Assembly (NCBI GenBank): GCA_947461205.1
Contig: CANHJG010000008.1
Location: 1-64,000, forward strand
Origin: Opitutia bacterium
GTDB taxonomy: Bacteria; Verrucomicrobiota; Verrucomicrobiia; Opitutales; Opitutaceae
DNA length: 64,000 nt
Direction: 5' to 3'
Below, piece by piece: positions 1-9,320 of the stretch. The translations under genes and the position numbers were made by a program. Each line of letters opens with the position of its first letter. Position 1 is the stretch's first letter. A model generated the notes under the pieces. The model was given only the letters and a program-made list of their open reading frames with translations, made no database searches and was not told where the DNA came from.

Positions 1-1649
1 ACGAACGTCACGCCGGCCTTGTCGCCGGCGACCTCGGCCATGGCGGCGGCGTAGAGTGCGAGGTTCCGGTTGTTGGCGGCGGGGACGGCGAATTCGGTGC
101 CGGGGAGTTGCTCGTTGGCGATCGGGGAGAAGAGGACGAGGCGGGGCGGAGCGATGCCGTTGTACGTCTTGGTGCGGACGTTGTTCACGTAGGCTTCGAG
201 ATCCTGTTTGAATTTTGGCAGGCCTGCGGGGCCGGCGAAGGATTCGTTGTAGCCGAGAAACACGAAGACGACGCTGGGCTGGACCTTGGCGAGCCACTCG
301 TCGGGCGTGCCGAAATCTTTGGAGCGAGCGCGGGTGACGACCTCGTCGCCGGCGGCGGAGAGGTTGCGGAAGGAGAGGTTGTGCTGGGGGAACTGGGCGG
401 TGATGAGCGTCTCGAGGTGATTATGATGCTGCATGCGATCGGCGAGGGTGTTGCCGACGATGGCGATGCGCTCGCCGGGGTTGAGGGTGATGGGGGTGTT
501 GAGGGAGCTGAGCGCCGAGGGCTGAGCGCTGGGTGCAGGAGCCGGAGCGGCGGCGGATTTTTTTTGCTGGGGATTGGGCGGGGGCGTCGGGGCGGGGGGC
601 GGGGTGCCGCCGGCGGGGACGGTTTGGCCGAGGGCGTAGACGGCGGGGGTGAGTGGGTAGCGGTAGCCCTTGAAGCCGTATTTGCGCGGCGTGTAGGGAT
701 CGACGAGGGCGACATCGGCCTTGGCGGGGATGGGGAGGCCGACGCTCCAGAAGGCGGCGTTGACCACGAGGCGGCGGAGGGATTCGTTTTCGAGGTCGGT
801 CGCGGCGCCCATGGTCGTGGTGAAGACTTTGTTTTCCTTGCCGCTCGCATGTTTGAACGTGCGGGTCCAGGCGATGGGCATCGCGGGGGAATTGAGGGGC
901 TGCTCCTGTTTGTCGGTGGCGCGCTTCTTGAGCGTTTCGGCGGGGGCGTCGGCGGGGTTCATACCCTTGAGCACAAGACCGCGGAGGAGAATCTTGGCGT
1001 CGGCGGGCGGGTAGGCCTCGTAGACATCGCTGTCACCGAAGACGTCGGTCACGCCGCGGAGGAGAGCGTCGGCGGCGGCCGAGGGTTCCGTGACGCCGCG
1101 GGTGGCCTCGGCCTTGTGTTTGCCCCAGTGGGAGACCCACGTCTCGCCGAGGACCTGTTTGCCGAAGCCGCCGGGCCACGGGGCTTTTGCGTTCCACGAG
1201 TATTTTGCCCACGGGCTGTCGGAGGGAAAGTTGAAGGGATGGGTGGAGGTGCGGAGGGCGATGAGCGGGACGCCGCGTTCGAAGGCGGAGACGAAGCGCT
1301 GCATGTCGGCATCGGGCCAGTTGCGGAAACGCAGGCCGAGGACGATCGCGTCGGCGGAATCGAGGGCGACGGAATCGGCGAGGGATTTTTGGTTATCGGG
1401 GTTGATCGTGCCGTCGGGGTCGAGGGCGAAGAGGACGGTGCATTTGAAGCCGTGGCGCTGGCTGAGGATTTTCGCGAGCATCGGCATGGCTTCCTCGCTG
1501 CGGTATTCTTCGTCGCCCGAGAGGAGGACGACGTGTTTGCCCACGGCTTTGACGCTGGTCGGCGGCGTGAAGACGAGGCTCGTGGGCGCGGCGGCGCGGA
1601 GGAACGGGGCGGAGACGAGGGCGAGAAGCAGGAGGGCGCGGAGGAACAT
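1..1649 (-). CDS. Secreted ThuA-like protein fused to SGNH-hydrolase domain (3' end outside window)
   Basis: An open frame runs from an ATG at 1649 to the left edge (549 codons, no stop seen), so the C-terminus is missing. Residues 1-20 form a signal peptide (hydrophobic LLLLALVSAPF, then AAA). Residues about 38-310 look like a ThuA/glutamine-amidotransferase-like fold, with VVLLSGDEEYRSEEAMP and later ALRTSTHPF. A Pro/Ala-rich linker spans about 345-385. An SGNH domain begins near 390 (GERIAIVGNTLADRMQH), followed by NLSAAGDEV and FLGYNES blocks. The usual catalytic Ser position reads Thr (GNTLADR), as far as I recall common in this Planctomycetes/Verrucomicrobia subfamily. ThuA-like proteins in this phylum often sit in sugar-degradation clusters, and the next upstream genes are an oxidoreductase and an isomerase. 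The substrate is unknown. In other bacteria such proteins may continue into a heme-binding domain, which cannot be checked here. Confidence 0.85.
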   Translation of the reverse strand, partial: MFLRALLLLALVSAPFLRAAAPTSLVFTPPTSVKAVGKHVVLLSGDEEYRSEEAMPMLAKILSQRHGFKCTVLFALDPDGTINPDNQKSLADSVALDSADAIVLGLRFRNWPDADMQRFVSAFERGVPLIALRTSTHPFNFPSDSPWAKYSWNAKAPWPGGFGKQVLGETWVSHWGKHKAEATRGVTEPSAAADALLRGVTDVFGDSDVYEAYPPADAKILLRGLVLKGMNPADAPAETLKKRATDKQEQPLNSPAMPIAWTRTFKHASGKENKVFTTTMGAATDLENESLRRLVVNAAFWSVGLPIPAKADVALVDPYTPRKYGFKGYRYPLTPAVYALGQTVPAGGTPPPAPTPPPNPQQKKSAAAPAPAPSAQPSALSSLNTPITLNPGERIAIVGNTLADRMQHHNHLETLITAQFPQHNLSFRNLSAAGDEVVTRARSKDFGTPDEWLAKVQPSVVFVFLGYNESFAGPAGLPKFKQDLEAYVNNVRTKTYNGIAPPRLVLFSPIANEQLPGTEFAVPAANNRNLALYAAAMAEVAGDKAGVTF

Positions 1650-1675
1650 GGGGCGGGGGGGGAGGAGAAAAAGGA

Positions 1676-1696
1676 GGGCGGGTCTGGGACCCGCCC
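1676..1696. repeat. Short perfect palindrome, 9-bp stem with TGG triloop
   Basis: GGGCGGGTC and GACCCGCCC pair perfectly around a TGG loop. It lies between the oxidoreductase gene and the ThuA gene, 24 bp before a second palindrome of identical architecture. No T-run follows on either strand, so it looks more like a REP-type dispersed element than a terminator. Confidence 0.6.
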
Positions 1697-1719
1697 TGGA
1701 AGAAACGAAGCAAACAAAC

Positions 1720-1740
1720 GGGCGTCGGCAACCGACGCCC
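1720..1740. repeat. Short perfect palindrome, 9-bp stem with CAA triloop
   Basis: GGGCGTCGG and CCGACGCCC pair perfectly around CAA, ending just before the oxidoreductase stop codon. The length (21 nt) and layout match the element at 1676-1696, but the stem sequence differs, which suggests a family conserved in shape rather than in sequence. Confidence 0.6.
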
Positions 1741-1749
1741 CGACGCACA

Positions 1750-2889
1750 TTAGACTTTCTTGACCTTGGTCCACCGGCCCGATTTTGCGGATTTGAGGAC
1801 GGCGTCGGTGACGTAGTCGGTGGCGAGACCGTCGCGGAAGGTCGGGGCAGCGGGTTGGCCGGACTCGATACCGGCGAGGAAGTCGGCGACCTGGTGGGTG
1901 AAGGTGTGTTCGAACCCGATCTGCACGCCGGGAATCCACCAGTTTTTCATGTACGGTTGGTCGCCGTCGCTGACGTGGATCGAGCGCCAGCCGCGCACGA
2001 CGCTGGCGTCGCGGTGGTCGAACCACTGGAGGCGGTGGAGATCGTGGAGGTCCCAGAAGATCGAGGCGTGTTCGCCGTTGATTTCGAAGGTGTAGAGGGC
2101 CTTGTGGCCGCGGGCGTAGCGGGTGGCCTCGAAGGTTGCGAGGGAGCCGTTGCTGAAGCGGGCGAGGAACGCGGAGGCGTCGTCGATGCCGACTTTTTGT
2201 TTTTTGCCGGTGAGCGCGTGTTTGCGCTCCTTGACGAAGGTCTCGGTCATGCCGGTGACGGTGTCGATGGAGCCGTTGAGCCACATTGCGGTGTCGATGC
2301 AGTGGGCGAGGAGGTCGCCGGTGACGCCGCTGCCGGCGACGGAGGCGTCGAGGCGCCAGGTGCCGGGGCCGCCCTGGGGGACGTCGGCGTTGATGGTCCA
2401 GTCCTGCAGGAATTTGGCGCGGTAGTGGAAGATTTTTCCGAGCTTACCCTCGTCGATGAGCATTTTGGCGAGGGTGACGGCGGGGGCGCGGCGGTAGTTA
2501 TACCAGACCATGTTGGGCACCTTGGCCTTTTCGACGGCGGCGACCATTTTGAGGGATTCGGCGGGATTCATGCCGAGGGGTTTTTCGCACATGACGAGCT
2601 TGCCGGCTTTGGCGGCGGCGATGGCGATTTCCGCGTGGACGTTGTTGGTGGCGGCGATGTCGATGAGGTCGATGTCGGGGCGGGCGATGAGGGCGCGCCA
2701 GTCGGTCTCGACGGATTCGTAACCCCAGTTGGCGGCGAAGGCGGCGGCTTTCACGCCGTCGCGGCCGCAGATGGCCTTGAGGACGGGTTTATGTTCAAGG
2801 GAGAAGAACTGGCTGACTTGGCGGAACGCGTTGGTGTGGGCGCGGCCCATGAGGCCGTAACCGATCATGCCGATGTTGAGTGGTTTCAT
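1750..2889 (-). CDS. Gfo/Idh/MocA-family NAD(P)-dependent oxidoreductase
   Basis: 379 aa, ATG start. The N-terminal Rossmann fold carries GYGLMG (G10, G12, G15). The family EKP motif is at 102-104 (CEKPLGMN), and the catalytic-region motif GDLLAHCID (D192, H196, D199) is present. The length is normal for the family. Members oxidise or reduce a sugar or inositol hydroxyl using NAD(P). There is no signal peptide, so it is cytoplasmic. The neighbouring isomerase/epimerase, the ManA-like cupin and the ThuA protein, all on the same strand, suggest a sugar catabolic cluster. A DUF1080 gene at 11511 would fit a 3-keto-sugar route, but that is inference. The leader just upstream of the ATG is pyrimidine-rich in mRNA sense with no Shine-Dalgarno sequence. 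Confidence 0.93.
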   Translation of the reverse strand: MKPLNIGMIGYGLMGRAHTNAFRQVSQFFSLEHKPVLKAICGRDGVKAAAFAANWGYESVETDWRALIARPDIDLIDIAATNNVHAEIAIAAAKAGKLVMCEKPLGMNPAESLKMVAAVEKAKVPNMVWYNYRRAPAVTLAKMLIDEGKLGKIFHYRAKFLQDWTINADVPQGGPGTWRLDASVAGSGVTGDLLAHCIDTAMWLNGSIDTVTGMTETFVKERKHALTGKKQKVGIDDASAFLARFSNGSLATFEATRYARGHKALYTFEINGEHASIFWDLHDLHRLQWFDHRDASVVRGWRSIHVSDGDQPYMKNWWIPGVQIGFEHTFTHQVADFLAGIESGQPAAPTFRDGLATDYVTDAVLKSAKSGRWTKVKKV

Positions 2890-2956
2890 GGGAGAGGAAG
2901 TGAAAGGGAAAGGGGAAGTGAAAGAGGGTGGAGCTGAAGAGGGACGGAATTTTTTA

Positions 2957-3032
2957 ACCGCGGACTACGCGGATGGCGCGGATAGCCCGAGGTGGTCGGG
3001 AATCGATCCGCGATATCCGCGTAATCCGCGGT
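2957..3032. repeat. Large inverted repeat with 27-bp arms
   Basis: Arms 2957-2983 and 3006-3032 are reverse complements with three mismatches, separated by 22 nt. The arms are built from an internally repetitive CGCGGAT motif (about three copies each). The element fills the gap between the isomerase gene (stop at 3048) and the oxidoreductase gene. It could fold in RNA as a strong hairpin, but there is no U-tract. A dispersed repeat or an attenuating hairpin are both possible. Confidence 0.65.
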
Positions 3033-3047
3033 GAAACGGTTTGGGAA

Positions 3048-4085
<1,038 letters not shown>

Positions 4086-4146
4086 GGTTTGGGGGAGTTG
4101 AGGGTGGAGAGATGAGCGGGCGGAACGGAGAGGAACGGACGAAAAT

Positions 4147-4241
4147 CTTTCTCTTTCGTCTTTCTCTTAATCTTTCTCTCGGTCGGAGGGCGCGACTAGG
4201 CCTCCTGACGAAAGAGAAAGATAAAGAGGAAAGAGAAAGAG
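4147..4241. repeat. Imperfect polypyrimidine/polypurine inverted repeat
   Basis: A CTTTCTCTTTC-type tract (4147-4180) faces its approximate reverse complement, a GAAAGAGAAAG tract (4209-4241), around a central GGAGG...CCTCC hairpin. It lies immediately downstream of the ManA-like gene and upstream of the isomerase gene (both minus strand). In RNA it would form a long A/U-containing stem. It may be a terminator-like or processing structure, or simply a low-complexity repeat. Confidence 0.5.
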
Positions 4242-4251
4242 ACGGCGGGGC

Positions 4252-5523
4252 TCAGAACTTATTGTTGCGGTAGGCGCCCATTTTGGGGGCGTTCGGATTA
4301 ACTTCGGGGCCGAAGTAGCGGAGGCAGACCAAGGGCTCGGTGCTGCTGGTGTTTTCGAAGGTGACGCCGGCCTTGGCGCCGTCTTCGGTGCAGAAATACT
4401 CGTCTTCGGTGAGCTCGTGGAAACGGATGAGCTTCGGGCTGACGAGGGGCTGGCCGTTGATCTTGCCGGAGCCCTGCACGCAGATGAGGCCGTAGGCGCC
4501 GGTGTCCTTGACGGTGCACTTGGTGCCGGGATCGAGGGTGAGTTCCTTGGCGGTGAAGAGCTGTTCGCCGTCGACCTTGCCGTAGACGATCCAGCGGTCG
4601 ACGTAGCCCTCGCTGCGGGTGTCGGCGACGGGGACGGGCTCAAGGTAGTGGTTGTCCTTGAAATTTGGATCCACGTTCTTTTCCCAGTCGAGCTGGTCGA
4701 CGATGAAGTCGATGTCCTTGTGCTTGGACTTGGGCATGTCTTTCACGAGGAGGGACCACGGGACTTCGCGGCCCTCGACGAGGTTTTGGTACATGCCGAA
4801 GACGTCGGAGCCCCATTGGGGCTCGTAGGTGCAGAGGGAGCCGGGGGCGTGGAGAATGCACGGGTCGATCAGCCAGCCGGAGCCGACTTTAAGGCGGTAG
4901 GCTTTGGAGAGATCGAGAATGCCGTTGTCGCCCTTGTTCCAGTTGCGGATGCACTGTTTGACCTGGTCCTTGGTGGTGCCGGGCTCGAAGCCCATGAAGG
5001 TGTAGGGGAAATTGTTGCCGACGGGGTTGTGCTGGGGCGGGAAGTAGTAGGACTCGGGTTTACCTTCCTGGCCGACGAGTTTCGCCTGCGCGGCGCTCTG
5101 GTGCATGTGGTGGGGGATGGGCCCCATGTTATCGAAGAATTTCGAGTAGACGGGCCATTTGCCGTATTTCTTCCAGATGGATTTGCCGACGAGGGTCGCG
5201 CCGCAGTCTTCGACGGCTTGGGCGAGGGTGAGGCGTTTGTTGCCGATGACGGCGTAGCTGAGGCCCTCGTCGTGGGCGCGGCCCTCGTTGGCGGTGACGG
5301 TGGTGGAGGCGAACCAGCGTTCGTCGATGCCGCCGCGGTTCAGGCCGTAGGCGTAGGTGTCATCGGGGTGGAGCTTGATGCGGAGGCCGGGCTGGAGGAA
5401 GGAGCGCGGCACCCAGGCGGGGGCGAGGCGGAGGAGACCGCCGGTGGCGGAGAGCTCGGCCTCGACGAGGCTTTGCGTGGATTTTTTGACGATCTTGAGA
5501 TCGAGGACGGAGGGAATAGCCAT
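4252..5523 (-). CDS. Cupin-type protein related to class I mannose-6-phosphate isomerase
   Basis: 423 aa from the ATG at 5523 (MAIPSVLDLKIVKKS). The frame stays open upstream, but that extension is low-complexity and encoded by GTGAAA repeats, so I rejected it. The cupin metal-site segment MGPIPHHMHQ lies near residue 140, followed by FPYTFMGFEPG and HAPGSLCTYEPQWGSD, which resemble ManA-type double cupins. A C-terminal cupin-like part contains IRFHELTEDEYF. There is no signal peptide. A role in aldose/ketose phosphate isomerisation is plausible but unproven. It sits upstream of the sugar isomerase and oxidoreductase on the same strand. The start lacks a Shine-Dalgarno sequence and is preceded by a CT-rich leader. 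Confidence 0.75.
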   Translation of the reverse strand: MAIPSVLDLKIVKKSTQSLVEAELSATGGLLRLAPAWVPRSFLQPGLRIKLHPDDTYAYGLNRGGIDERWFASTTVTANEGRAHDEGLSYAVIGNKRLTLAQAVEDCGATLVGKSIWKKYGKWPVYSKFFDNMGPIPHHMHQSAAQAKLVGQEGKPESYYFPPQHNPVGNNFPYTFMGFEPGTTKDQVKQCIRNWNKGDNGILDLSKAYRLKVGSGWLIDPCILHAPGSLCTYEPQWGSDVFGMYQNLVEGREVPWSLLVKDMPKSKHKDIDFIVDQLDWEKNVDPNFKDNHYLEPVPVADTRSEGYVDRWIVYGKVDGEQLFTAKELTLDPGTKCTVKDTGAYGLICVQGSGKINGQPLVSPKLIRFHELTEDEYFCTEDGAKAGVTFENTSSTEPLVCLRYFGPEVNPNAPKMGAYRNNKF

Positions 5524-5537
5524 GGGAGGGAGGGAAG

Positions 5538-5561
5538 GTGAAAGTGAAAGTGAAAGTGAAA
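5538..5561. repeat. Tandem GTGAAA hexamer repeat (about 4 units)
   Basis: Four consecutive GTGAAA units lie 15 bp upstream of the ManA-like start codon. In the mRNA they read TTTCAC, forming a pyrimidine-rich leader. Similar but less regular GAAAGGG/GTGAAAG runs lie upstream of the oxidoreductase start (2890-2935). The tract could vary in length by slippage. Confidence 0.7.
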
Positions 5562-5629
5562 GGGAGAGTGAAAATGAAACGGGGGCGGGCGCGGGGACGA
5601 AAAAGAACGAGGAACGATGAAGCGGCGGC

Positions 5630-6856
5630 TTATTTTGCGCGCTGCTGGATGAAGGCGAAGACGCCACGTTTGTTGCCGACGGCGACATCGGGGAGGCCGT
5701 CGCCGTTGAGGTCGGCGACGACGAACTGCGTGCCGACGCCGGAATCGTTGTCGATGAGGTGGGGCGTGTAAGTGACGGCTTTTGTCACCGGGTCGCGGTT
5801 GAGTTTGAACCAGTAGAGGACGGCGGGGGCGGTGGGCTCGGGGTCGCCTTTGGAGCCGTGGGCCCAGTGGCGTTTGCCGGTGACGACGTCGAGGAGGCCG
5901 TCGCCATCGATGTCGGCGAGGATCAGGGCGTGGGGTTGGGAGAACTGGACGTCGCCGAGTTTCTCGGCCGGATCGCGGCTGGTGATCGCGTGCTCTTTCC
6001 AGGTGGGCTCGGTGGAGCCGGCGGCGGGCGGGAGTTGTTCGAACCAGCTGAGGCCGTATTTGTGGGCTTCGATGCTGGTGATCACGTCGGCCTTGCCGTC
6101 GCCGTTGACGTCGTAGGCATACATTTGGGCGCCGCCCTTGCCGAAGTCGGTGGCGTGAAATTTCCAGAGCGGGTCGCCGGCGAGGGATGCGGGCTGTTCC
6201 CACCAGCCGGTGGCGGTGAGGAGATCGGCGCGGCCGTCGCCGTTGAGGTCACCGGCGCCGATGCCGTGGGTGTAGCGCTGCCAGGTGCCCTCGGGCGAGA
6301 TGGCGTGGAAGGTCCACGGGGCTTCGGGTTTGCCGGGTTGGCGCGTGGCGTAACCGATTTTCTTGTAGGCTGAAAAGATCAGGACTTCGGGCTGGCCGGC
6401 GATGAGTTTGACCAAGTGCGGCGATTCGGTGCCGACGTAGGGATGGATCAGAAACTTGGTCCAGTCGCCGCCGGCGGTGCCGGGATTTTTCGCCCACATG
6501 GCGGGGCGGCCGGGCCAGCCGACTTGGATCGAGTCCGGGAGGCCGTCGCCATCGATGTCCGCGGCGTCGGCGATGAAGGCATCGGAGTAGCTTTCCTTGT
6601 CGTAGGCGTGGGGGGCGCGCATCTCGGTGCGTTTGGTGAAGGCGGGGCCTTGGAACCAGAGGGGGCCGACGATGAGGTCCATCTTACCGTCCTTGTTGAC
6701 GTCGGCGGCGGAGATGCTTTCGGCGAAGAATTTCCCGTCGAGGATCTGCTTGGTGAAGGTGATCGTCGGAGCTGCGGTGGCGGTGGTCGCACAGGCCAGC
6801 GCGATCGCTGAAGCGACGGTGGCCAAGAGGGAGCGGGGGAGCGAGGCCGAGGTCAT
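5630..6856 (-). CDS. Secreted FG-GAP/VCBS-repeat beta-propeller protein
   Basis: 408 aa from the ATG at 6856 (MTSASLPRS). A TTG further upstream was rejected because the ATG directly precedes a clean signal peptide ending TTATAA. The mature protein carries six Ca-binding loops of the D-x-[ND]-x-DG-x-x-D type: DVNKDGKMD, DIDGDGLPD, DLNGDGRAD, DVNGDGKAD, DIDGDGLLD and DLNGDGLPD. These are typical of integrin-like FG-GAP propellers, which are abundant and mostly uncharacterised in Verrucomicrobiota and Planctomycetes. It is probably periplasmic or extracellular with a binding role; no catalytic motif was seen. It lies on the same strand just upstream of the ManA-like gene. Confidence 0.9.
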   Translation of the reverse strand: MTSASLPRSLLATVASAIALACATTATAAPTITFTKQILDGKFFAESISAADVNKDGKMDLIVGPLWFQGPAFTKRTEMRAPHAYDKESYSDAFIADAADIDGDGLPDSIQVGWPGRPAMWAKNPGTAGGDWTKFLIHPYVGTESPHLVKLIAGQPEVLIFSAYKKIGYATRQPGKPEAPWTFHAISPEGTWQRYTHGIGAGDLNGDGRADLLTATGWWEQPASLAGDPLWKFHATDFGKGGAQMYAYDVNGDGKADVITSIEAHKYGLSWFEQLPPAAGSTEPTWKEHAITSRDPAEKLGDVQFSQPHALILADIDGDGLLDVVTGKRHWAHGSKGDPEPTAPAVLYWFKLNRDPVTKAVTYTPHLIDNDSGVGTQFVVADLNGDGLPDVAVGNKRGVFAFIQQRAK

Positions 6857-7254
6857 ACGGGGAGGGGGTTGGGGCAGCTTCAACCGGCTCCGTATTGGAA
6901 GCAGGCGAGGGTGCGGAGGGTGATCCTAGACGAGGAACGCCGGAAGCGCTAGAAGGGCGACGGCGAGTTTTTGTCGAATTGCGGCCCGGGGTGATGGGGT
7001 GGGTGGGCGTGAGCGAGGGGGCGCACGGGAAAGGCGTCGGCGGCGCGCGTGGGCCCGGTCAGATTTGAGCCTCAAGCAGACGCAGGAAAGCGTCCCCAGG
7101 TGGAGTCGGCCGGGCTGGTGACGCTGGGGAGCCTGATCGAGAACGACGGCGCGATCGAGCGGGGGCAATCGGCGGTTGGAACCCGCCGCTCCTTCGAACG
7201 GTGGTTGGCCTTAAACGCCCGCGATCGTCGCGCGAGTGAGGGACGCGCCGGCGG
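6857..7254. other. Intergenic region, about 400 bp
   Basis: I see no convincing gene. Short open frames on both strands are low-complexity Arg/Pro/Gly. The only structure recognised is the GGA-loop palindrome at 7170-7188. The minus-strand part nearest 6857 must contain the promoter of the FG-GAP gene, but no clear -35/-10 pair stands out. Confidence 0.5.
7170..7188. repeat. REP-like GGA-triloop palindrome, copy 1
   Basis: CGGCGGTT-GGA-ACCCGCCG with one mismatch in the stem. It shares core and loop with the copies at 7656-7674 and 11429-11449, and the sequence after the 3' arm (CTCCTTCGA) resembles that after the 11429 copy. Confidence 0.65.
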
Positions 7255-7500
7255 CTACGCGGCGGGCTTAGGGAGCAACTCAATCGGCGCGAGGTGGAGC
7301 GCGTTGATTGTCACAAAGGAACCGTCGTCGTGGTCGACGTTGATGCGGCGGGAAAAATGCTGGACGGTGCAGGGGTCGGGGGTCGCCACTTCGCGGCGGG
7401 AGCGATTGGAGCGCACGAGCACGAAGGGCTCGAATGGACGCTCGGCGAGGCGTTGCAAAACCTTGGCGACAATGACGGGGGCTGGGTTGAGGTCCGGCAT
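7255..7500 (-). CDS. Small conserved-type protein of unknown function
   Basis: 81 aa, ATG at 7500, TAG stop. The central pattern RPFEPFVLVRSNRSRREVATPD, then DHDDGSFVTINALHLAPIE, resembles a small family common in Planctomycetes and Verrucomicrobiota with an R-P-F-x-P-F motif, a central HP/TPD motif and a closing aspartate-rich strand. This is recognition by pattern, not by search. It has no signal peptide and no membrane segment. It is followed and preceded at some distance by GGA-loop palindromes. The function is unknown. Confidence 0.6.
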   Translation of the reverse strand: MPDLNPAPVIVAKVLQRLAERPFEPFVLVRSNRSRREVATPDPCTVQHFSRRINVDHDDGSFVTINALHLAPIELLPKPAA

Positions 7501-7655
7501 GGCGGACGTGGGGTAAGAGGACCGATGGATCGGGGTGGGGCCAGGCGGGAGAAATCTACGGAGAGCGATTGGCCGTAAAAGGCATGGGTAGGCGCAAGAA
7601 AGCAGAGAGGTGGATGGCGGGGCGCGGAGGGTTCGGGGACGCGGGCAGATAAAAT

Positions 7656-7674
7656 CGGCGGTTGGAAACCGCCG
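7656..7674. repeat. REP-like GGA-triloop palindrome, copy 2
   Basis: A perfect 8-bp stem CGGCGGTT/AACCGCCG around GGA. It lies 32 bp beyond the 3' end of the AraC-type regulator gene, between it and the small protein gene. Confidence 0.7.
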
Positions 7675-7706
7675 TTCCGTGGGGCGGGCAGCTCGTGGGC
7701 GACGCG

Positions 7707-8450
7707 CTAGCTCTGGCAGCGGGTGCGGTAGGCGCGGGGGGTTTCGCTCATGATGCGGCGGAACTCCTTCGTGAAATGGCTCTGGTCGGCAAAACCGAAT
7801 TCGTTGGCGACCTCGGCGAGGGATTTTTTGGAAAACACGAGGGCGCTGCAGCTCATGCGCACGCGGATCTGGCGCACGTAGTCGTGGGGCGAGCTGTGGT
7901 AGGTGGCGCGGAACTGGCGTTCGAAGGCGCGCACCGAAAGACCGCAGGCCTTGGCGAGGTCGCGGTTGGTGATGGACTCGCTGAAGTTCTGGCTGACGAA
8001 ACGGATGGCGGCGCTCAGCGGGGAGTCGGCGGGCGTGCCGGGCTTTTGTTCGTTGAGTGGGCGGGTGACACCCGCGGTCCCGACGACGCGGCCCTGGCCG
8101 TCGTGGACGGGAATTTTCGACGTGACGCACCAGCGGGCGGTGTGGTCGAAGCGGCCGACGAGTTCGACCCGCGAGATGATGCGTTCCCCGGCGAGGACGC
8201 GCTCGTCGTCGATGCGGTATTGGTTGGCGAGAGCGAGGCCGCAGAGATCGTAGTCGGTGCGGCCGATGACGTCGGCGCGGGACTGGAGGCCGAAGTTGAG
8301 GTAGAAGGCGATATTGACCCACTGGTAATGGCCGGCCTCGTCCTTGAGCCAGAGCAGGGAGTCGGCGACGAAATCGAAGAGTTCGATCACCTCGGGTGCC
8401 ACGGCGCCGATACGGCTGAGAGTGGCCAGAGTGTGAGGGTCGCTGTTCAT
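7707..8450 (-). CDS. PAS-domain AraC-family transcriptional regulator
   Basis: 247 aa from the ATG at 8450 (MNSDPHTLATLSRIG). The frame extends upstream but only as Arg-rich low-complexity sequence. Residues about 20-135 form a PAS-like sensor (DSLLWLKDEAGHYQWVN, VIGRTDYDL, PVHDGQGRVVGTAGVTRPL). Residues about 150-245 are a two-HTH AraC domain (ITNRDLAKACGLSVRAFERQF; SLAEVANEFGFADQSHFTKEFR; the closing P-x-x-Y-R is present). The usual AraC arrangement is sensor then DNA-binding domain. The ligand and target genes are unknown. No target operon is obvious, as the adjacent genes are a small unknown protein and a DUF502 protein. Confidence 0.92.
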   Translation of the reverse strand: MNSDPHTLATLSRIGAVAPEVIELFDFVADSLLWLKDEAGHYQWVNIAFYLNFGLQSRADVIGRTDYDLCGLALANQYRIDDERVLAGERIISRVELVGRFDHTARWCVTSKIPVHDGQGRVVGTAGVTRPLNEQKPGTPADSPLSAAIRFVSQNFSESITNRDLAKACGLSVRAFERQFRATYHSSPHDYVRQIRVRMSCSALVFSKKSLAEVANEFGFADQSHFTKEFRRIMSETPRAYRTRCQS

Positions 8451-8524
8451 GATGAAAACAGCCCGAAAACCAACCGTCGGGGCGGCCGGACGCAACCCTT
8501 TGTTCCCCGGGCGGGGAGCGGCGT

Positions 8525-9202
8525 TCAGGGTGGTGGGGCGACGGGCCGGGGGGGCGCGTGCGGGTCGCCGACAAGTTCGACGGCGCCGCCGGTGACGGCG
8601 TATTTCATCACGTCGGGCGGGGAGAGGTGTTCGATGGGGCGAATGCGGTCGCGTTTCACGAGGAAGAGTTGCCCGGCGACGTTGTAGGCCTGCGGGGTGT
8701 AGACGGCGACGTAGTTGGCGCCGAGTTTGAAGCCGCTGAGATTTTCGTCGGTGAGAAAGCCGACGAGCCACACGTCCTCGGCGTGTACGTTGACGAGGAC
8801 GGCGTGGGTGAAGCGGCGTTTGTTACCGGCGAAGGCGGCGAGGAAATCGCGGGCCGACGTGTAGATGAAACTGATACCGGGCACCTGCTCCAGCCAGCCG
8901 TTGACGTAGAGAATGACGCGCCGCGAGGCCGGGAATAAACTGATCCAGCCGACGACAAGAACGAGCGTGAGCACAAGGAGCAGGCCCAGGCCGGGAGATT
9001 GGACGAAGGGGCGAAAGACGGTGTCGATGTGGGTGAACAGCCAGTAGACGACGGTCATCGTCACCGTCACGGGCAAGAGCACAATCAGGCCGCGGAGGAA
9101 AAAGCGGGCGAAGAGCTGGCGGGCCCGTCCGCCGGCGGAAGCGGCGGGAGGCTCCATGGGCGGCAACGAACCCAGCTCCGGAGGCGGAGGACGGGGATTC
9201 AT
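8525..9202 (-). CDS. DUF502-family integral membrane protein
   Basis: 225 aa from the ATG at 9202 (MNPRPPPPELG). A Pro-rich cytoplasmic tail is followed by TM1 about 37-58 (GLIVLLPVTVTMTVVYWLF) and TM2 about 70-92 (GLGLLLVLTLVLVVGWISLF). After these comes the family-typical block with YVNGWLEQVPGISFIYTSARDF, LVNVHAEDVWLVGFLTDE and VYTPQAYNVAGQLFLV. DUF502 proteins are widespread in bacteria with no settled function. It lies between the rlmN and regulator genes on the same strand, with 118 bp to rlmN and 74 bp to the regulator. Confidence 0.88.
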   Translation of the reverse strand: MNPRPPPPELGSLPPMEPPAASAGGRARQLFARFFLRGLIVLLPVTVTMTVVYWLFTHIDTVFRPFVQSPGLGLLLVLTLVLVVGWISLFPASRRVILYVNGWLEQVPGISFIYTSARDFLAAFAGNKRRFTHAVLVNVHAEDVWLVGFLTDENLSGFKLGANYVAVYTPQAYNVAGQLFLVKRDRIRPIEHLSPPDVMKYAVTGGAVELVGDPHAPPRPVAPPP

Positions 9203-9320
9203 CGGATGCGGCGCTGCAAGGGGTCGACCGGGATCGCGGGCATGGAGCGCTGACCGCGAAACGACCCGGTGGTTCGCGACGGAACGTCCGCCCGACGGGC
9301 ATGCCGTGCAGGCTGACGCC

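Noticed and set aside
108-1763. 551-codon plus-strand open frame, antisense to the ThuA-SGNH gene
   Set aside because: Gly/Glu/Val-rich shadow of the GC3-rich opposite frame; no domain or start context.
4147-5583. Purine-rich repeats considered as CRISPR or minisatellite array
   Set aside because: No regular repeat-spacer pattern and no cas genes; simple low-complexity repeats only.
7059-7283. 74-codon minus-strand ORF with SGGFQPP
   Set aside because: The motif is the translation of the GGA-loop palindrome, not protein conservation.
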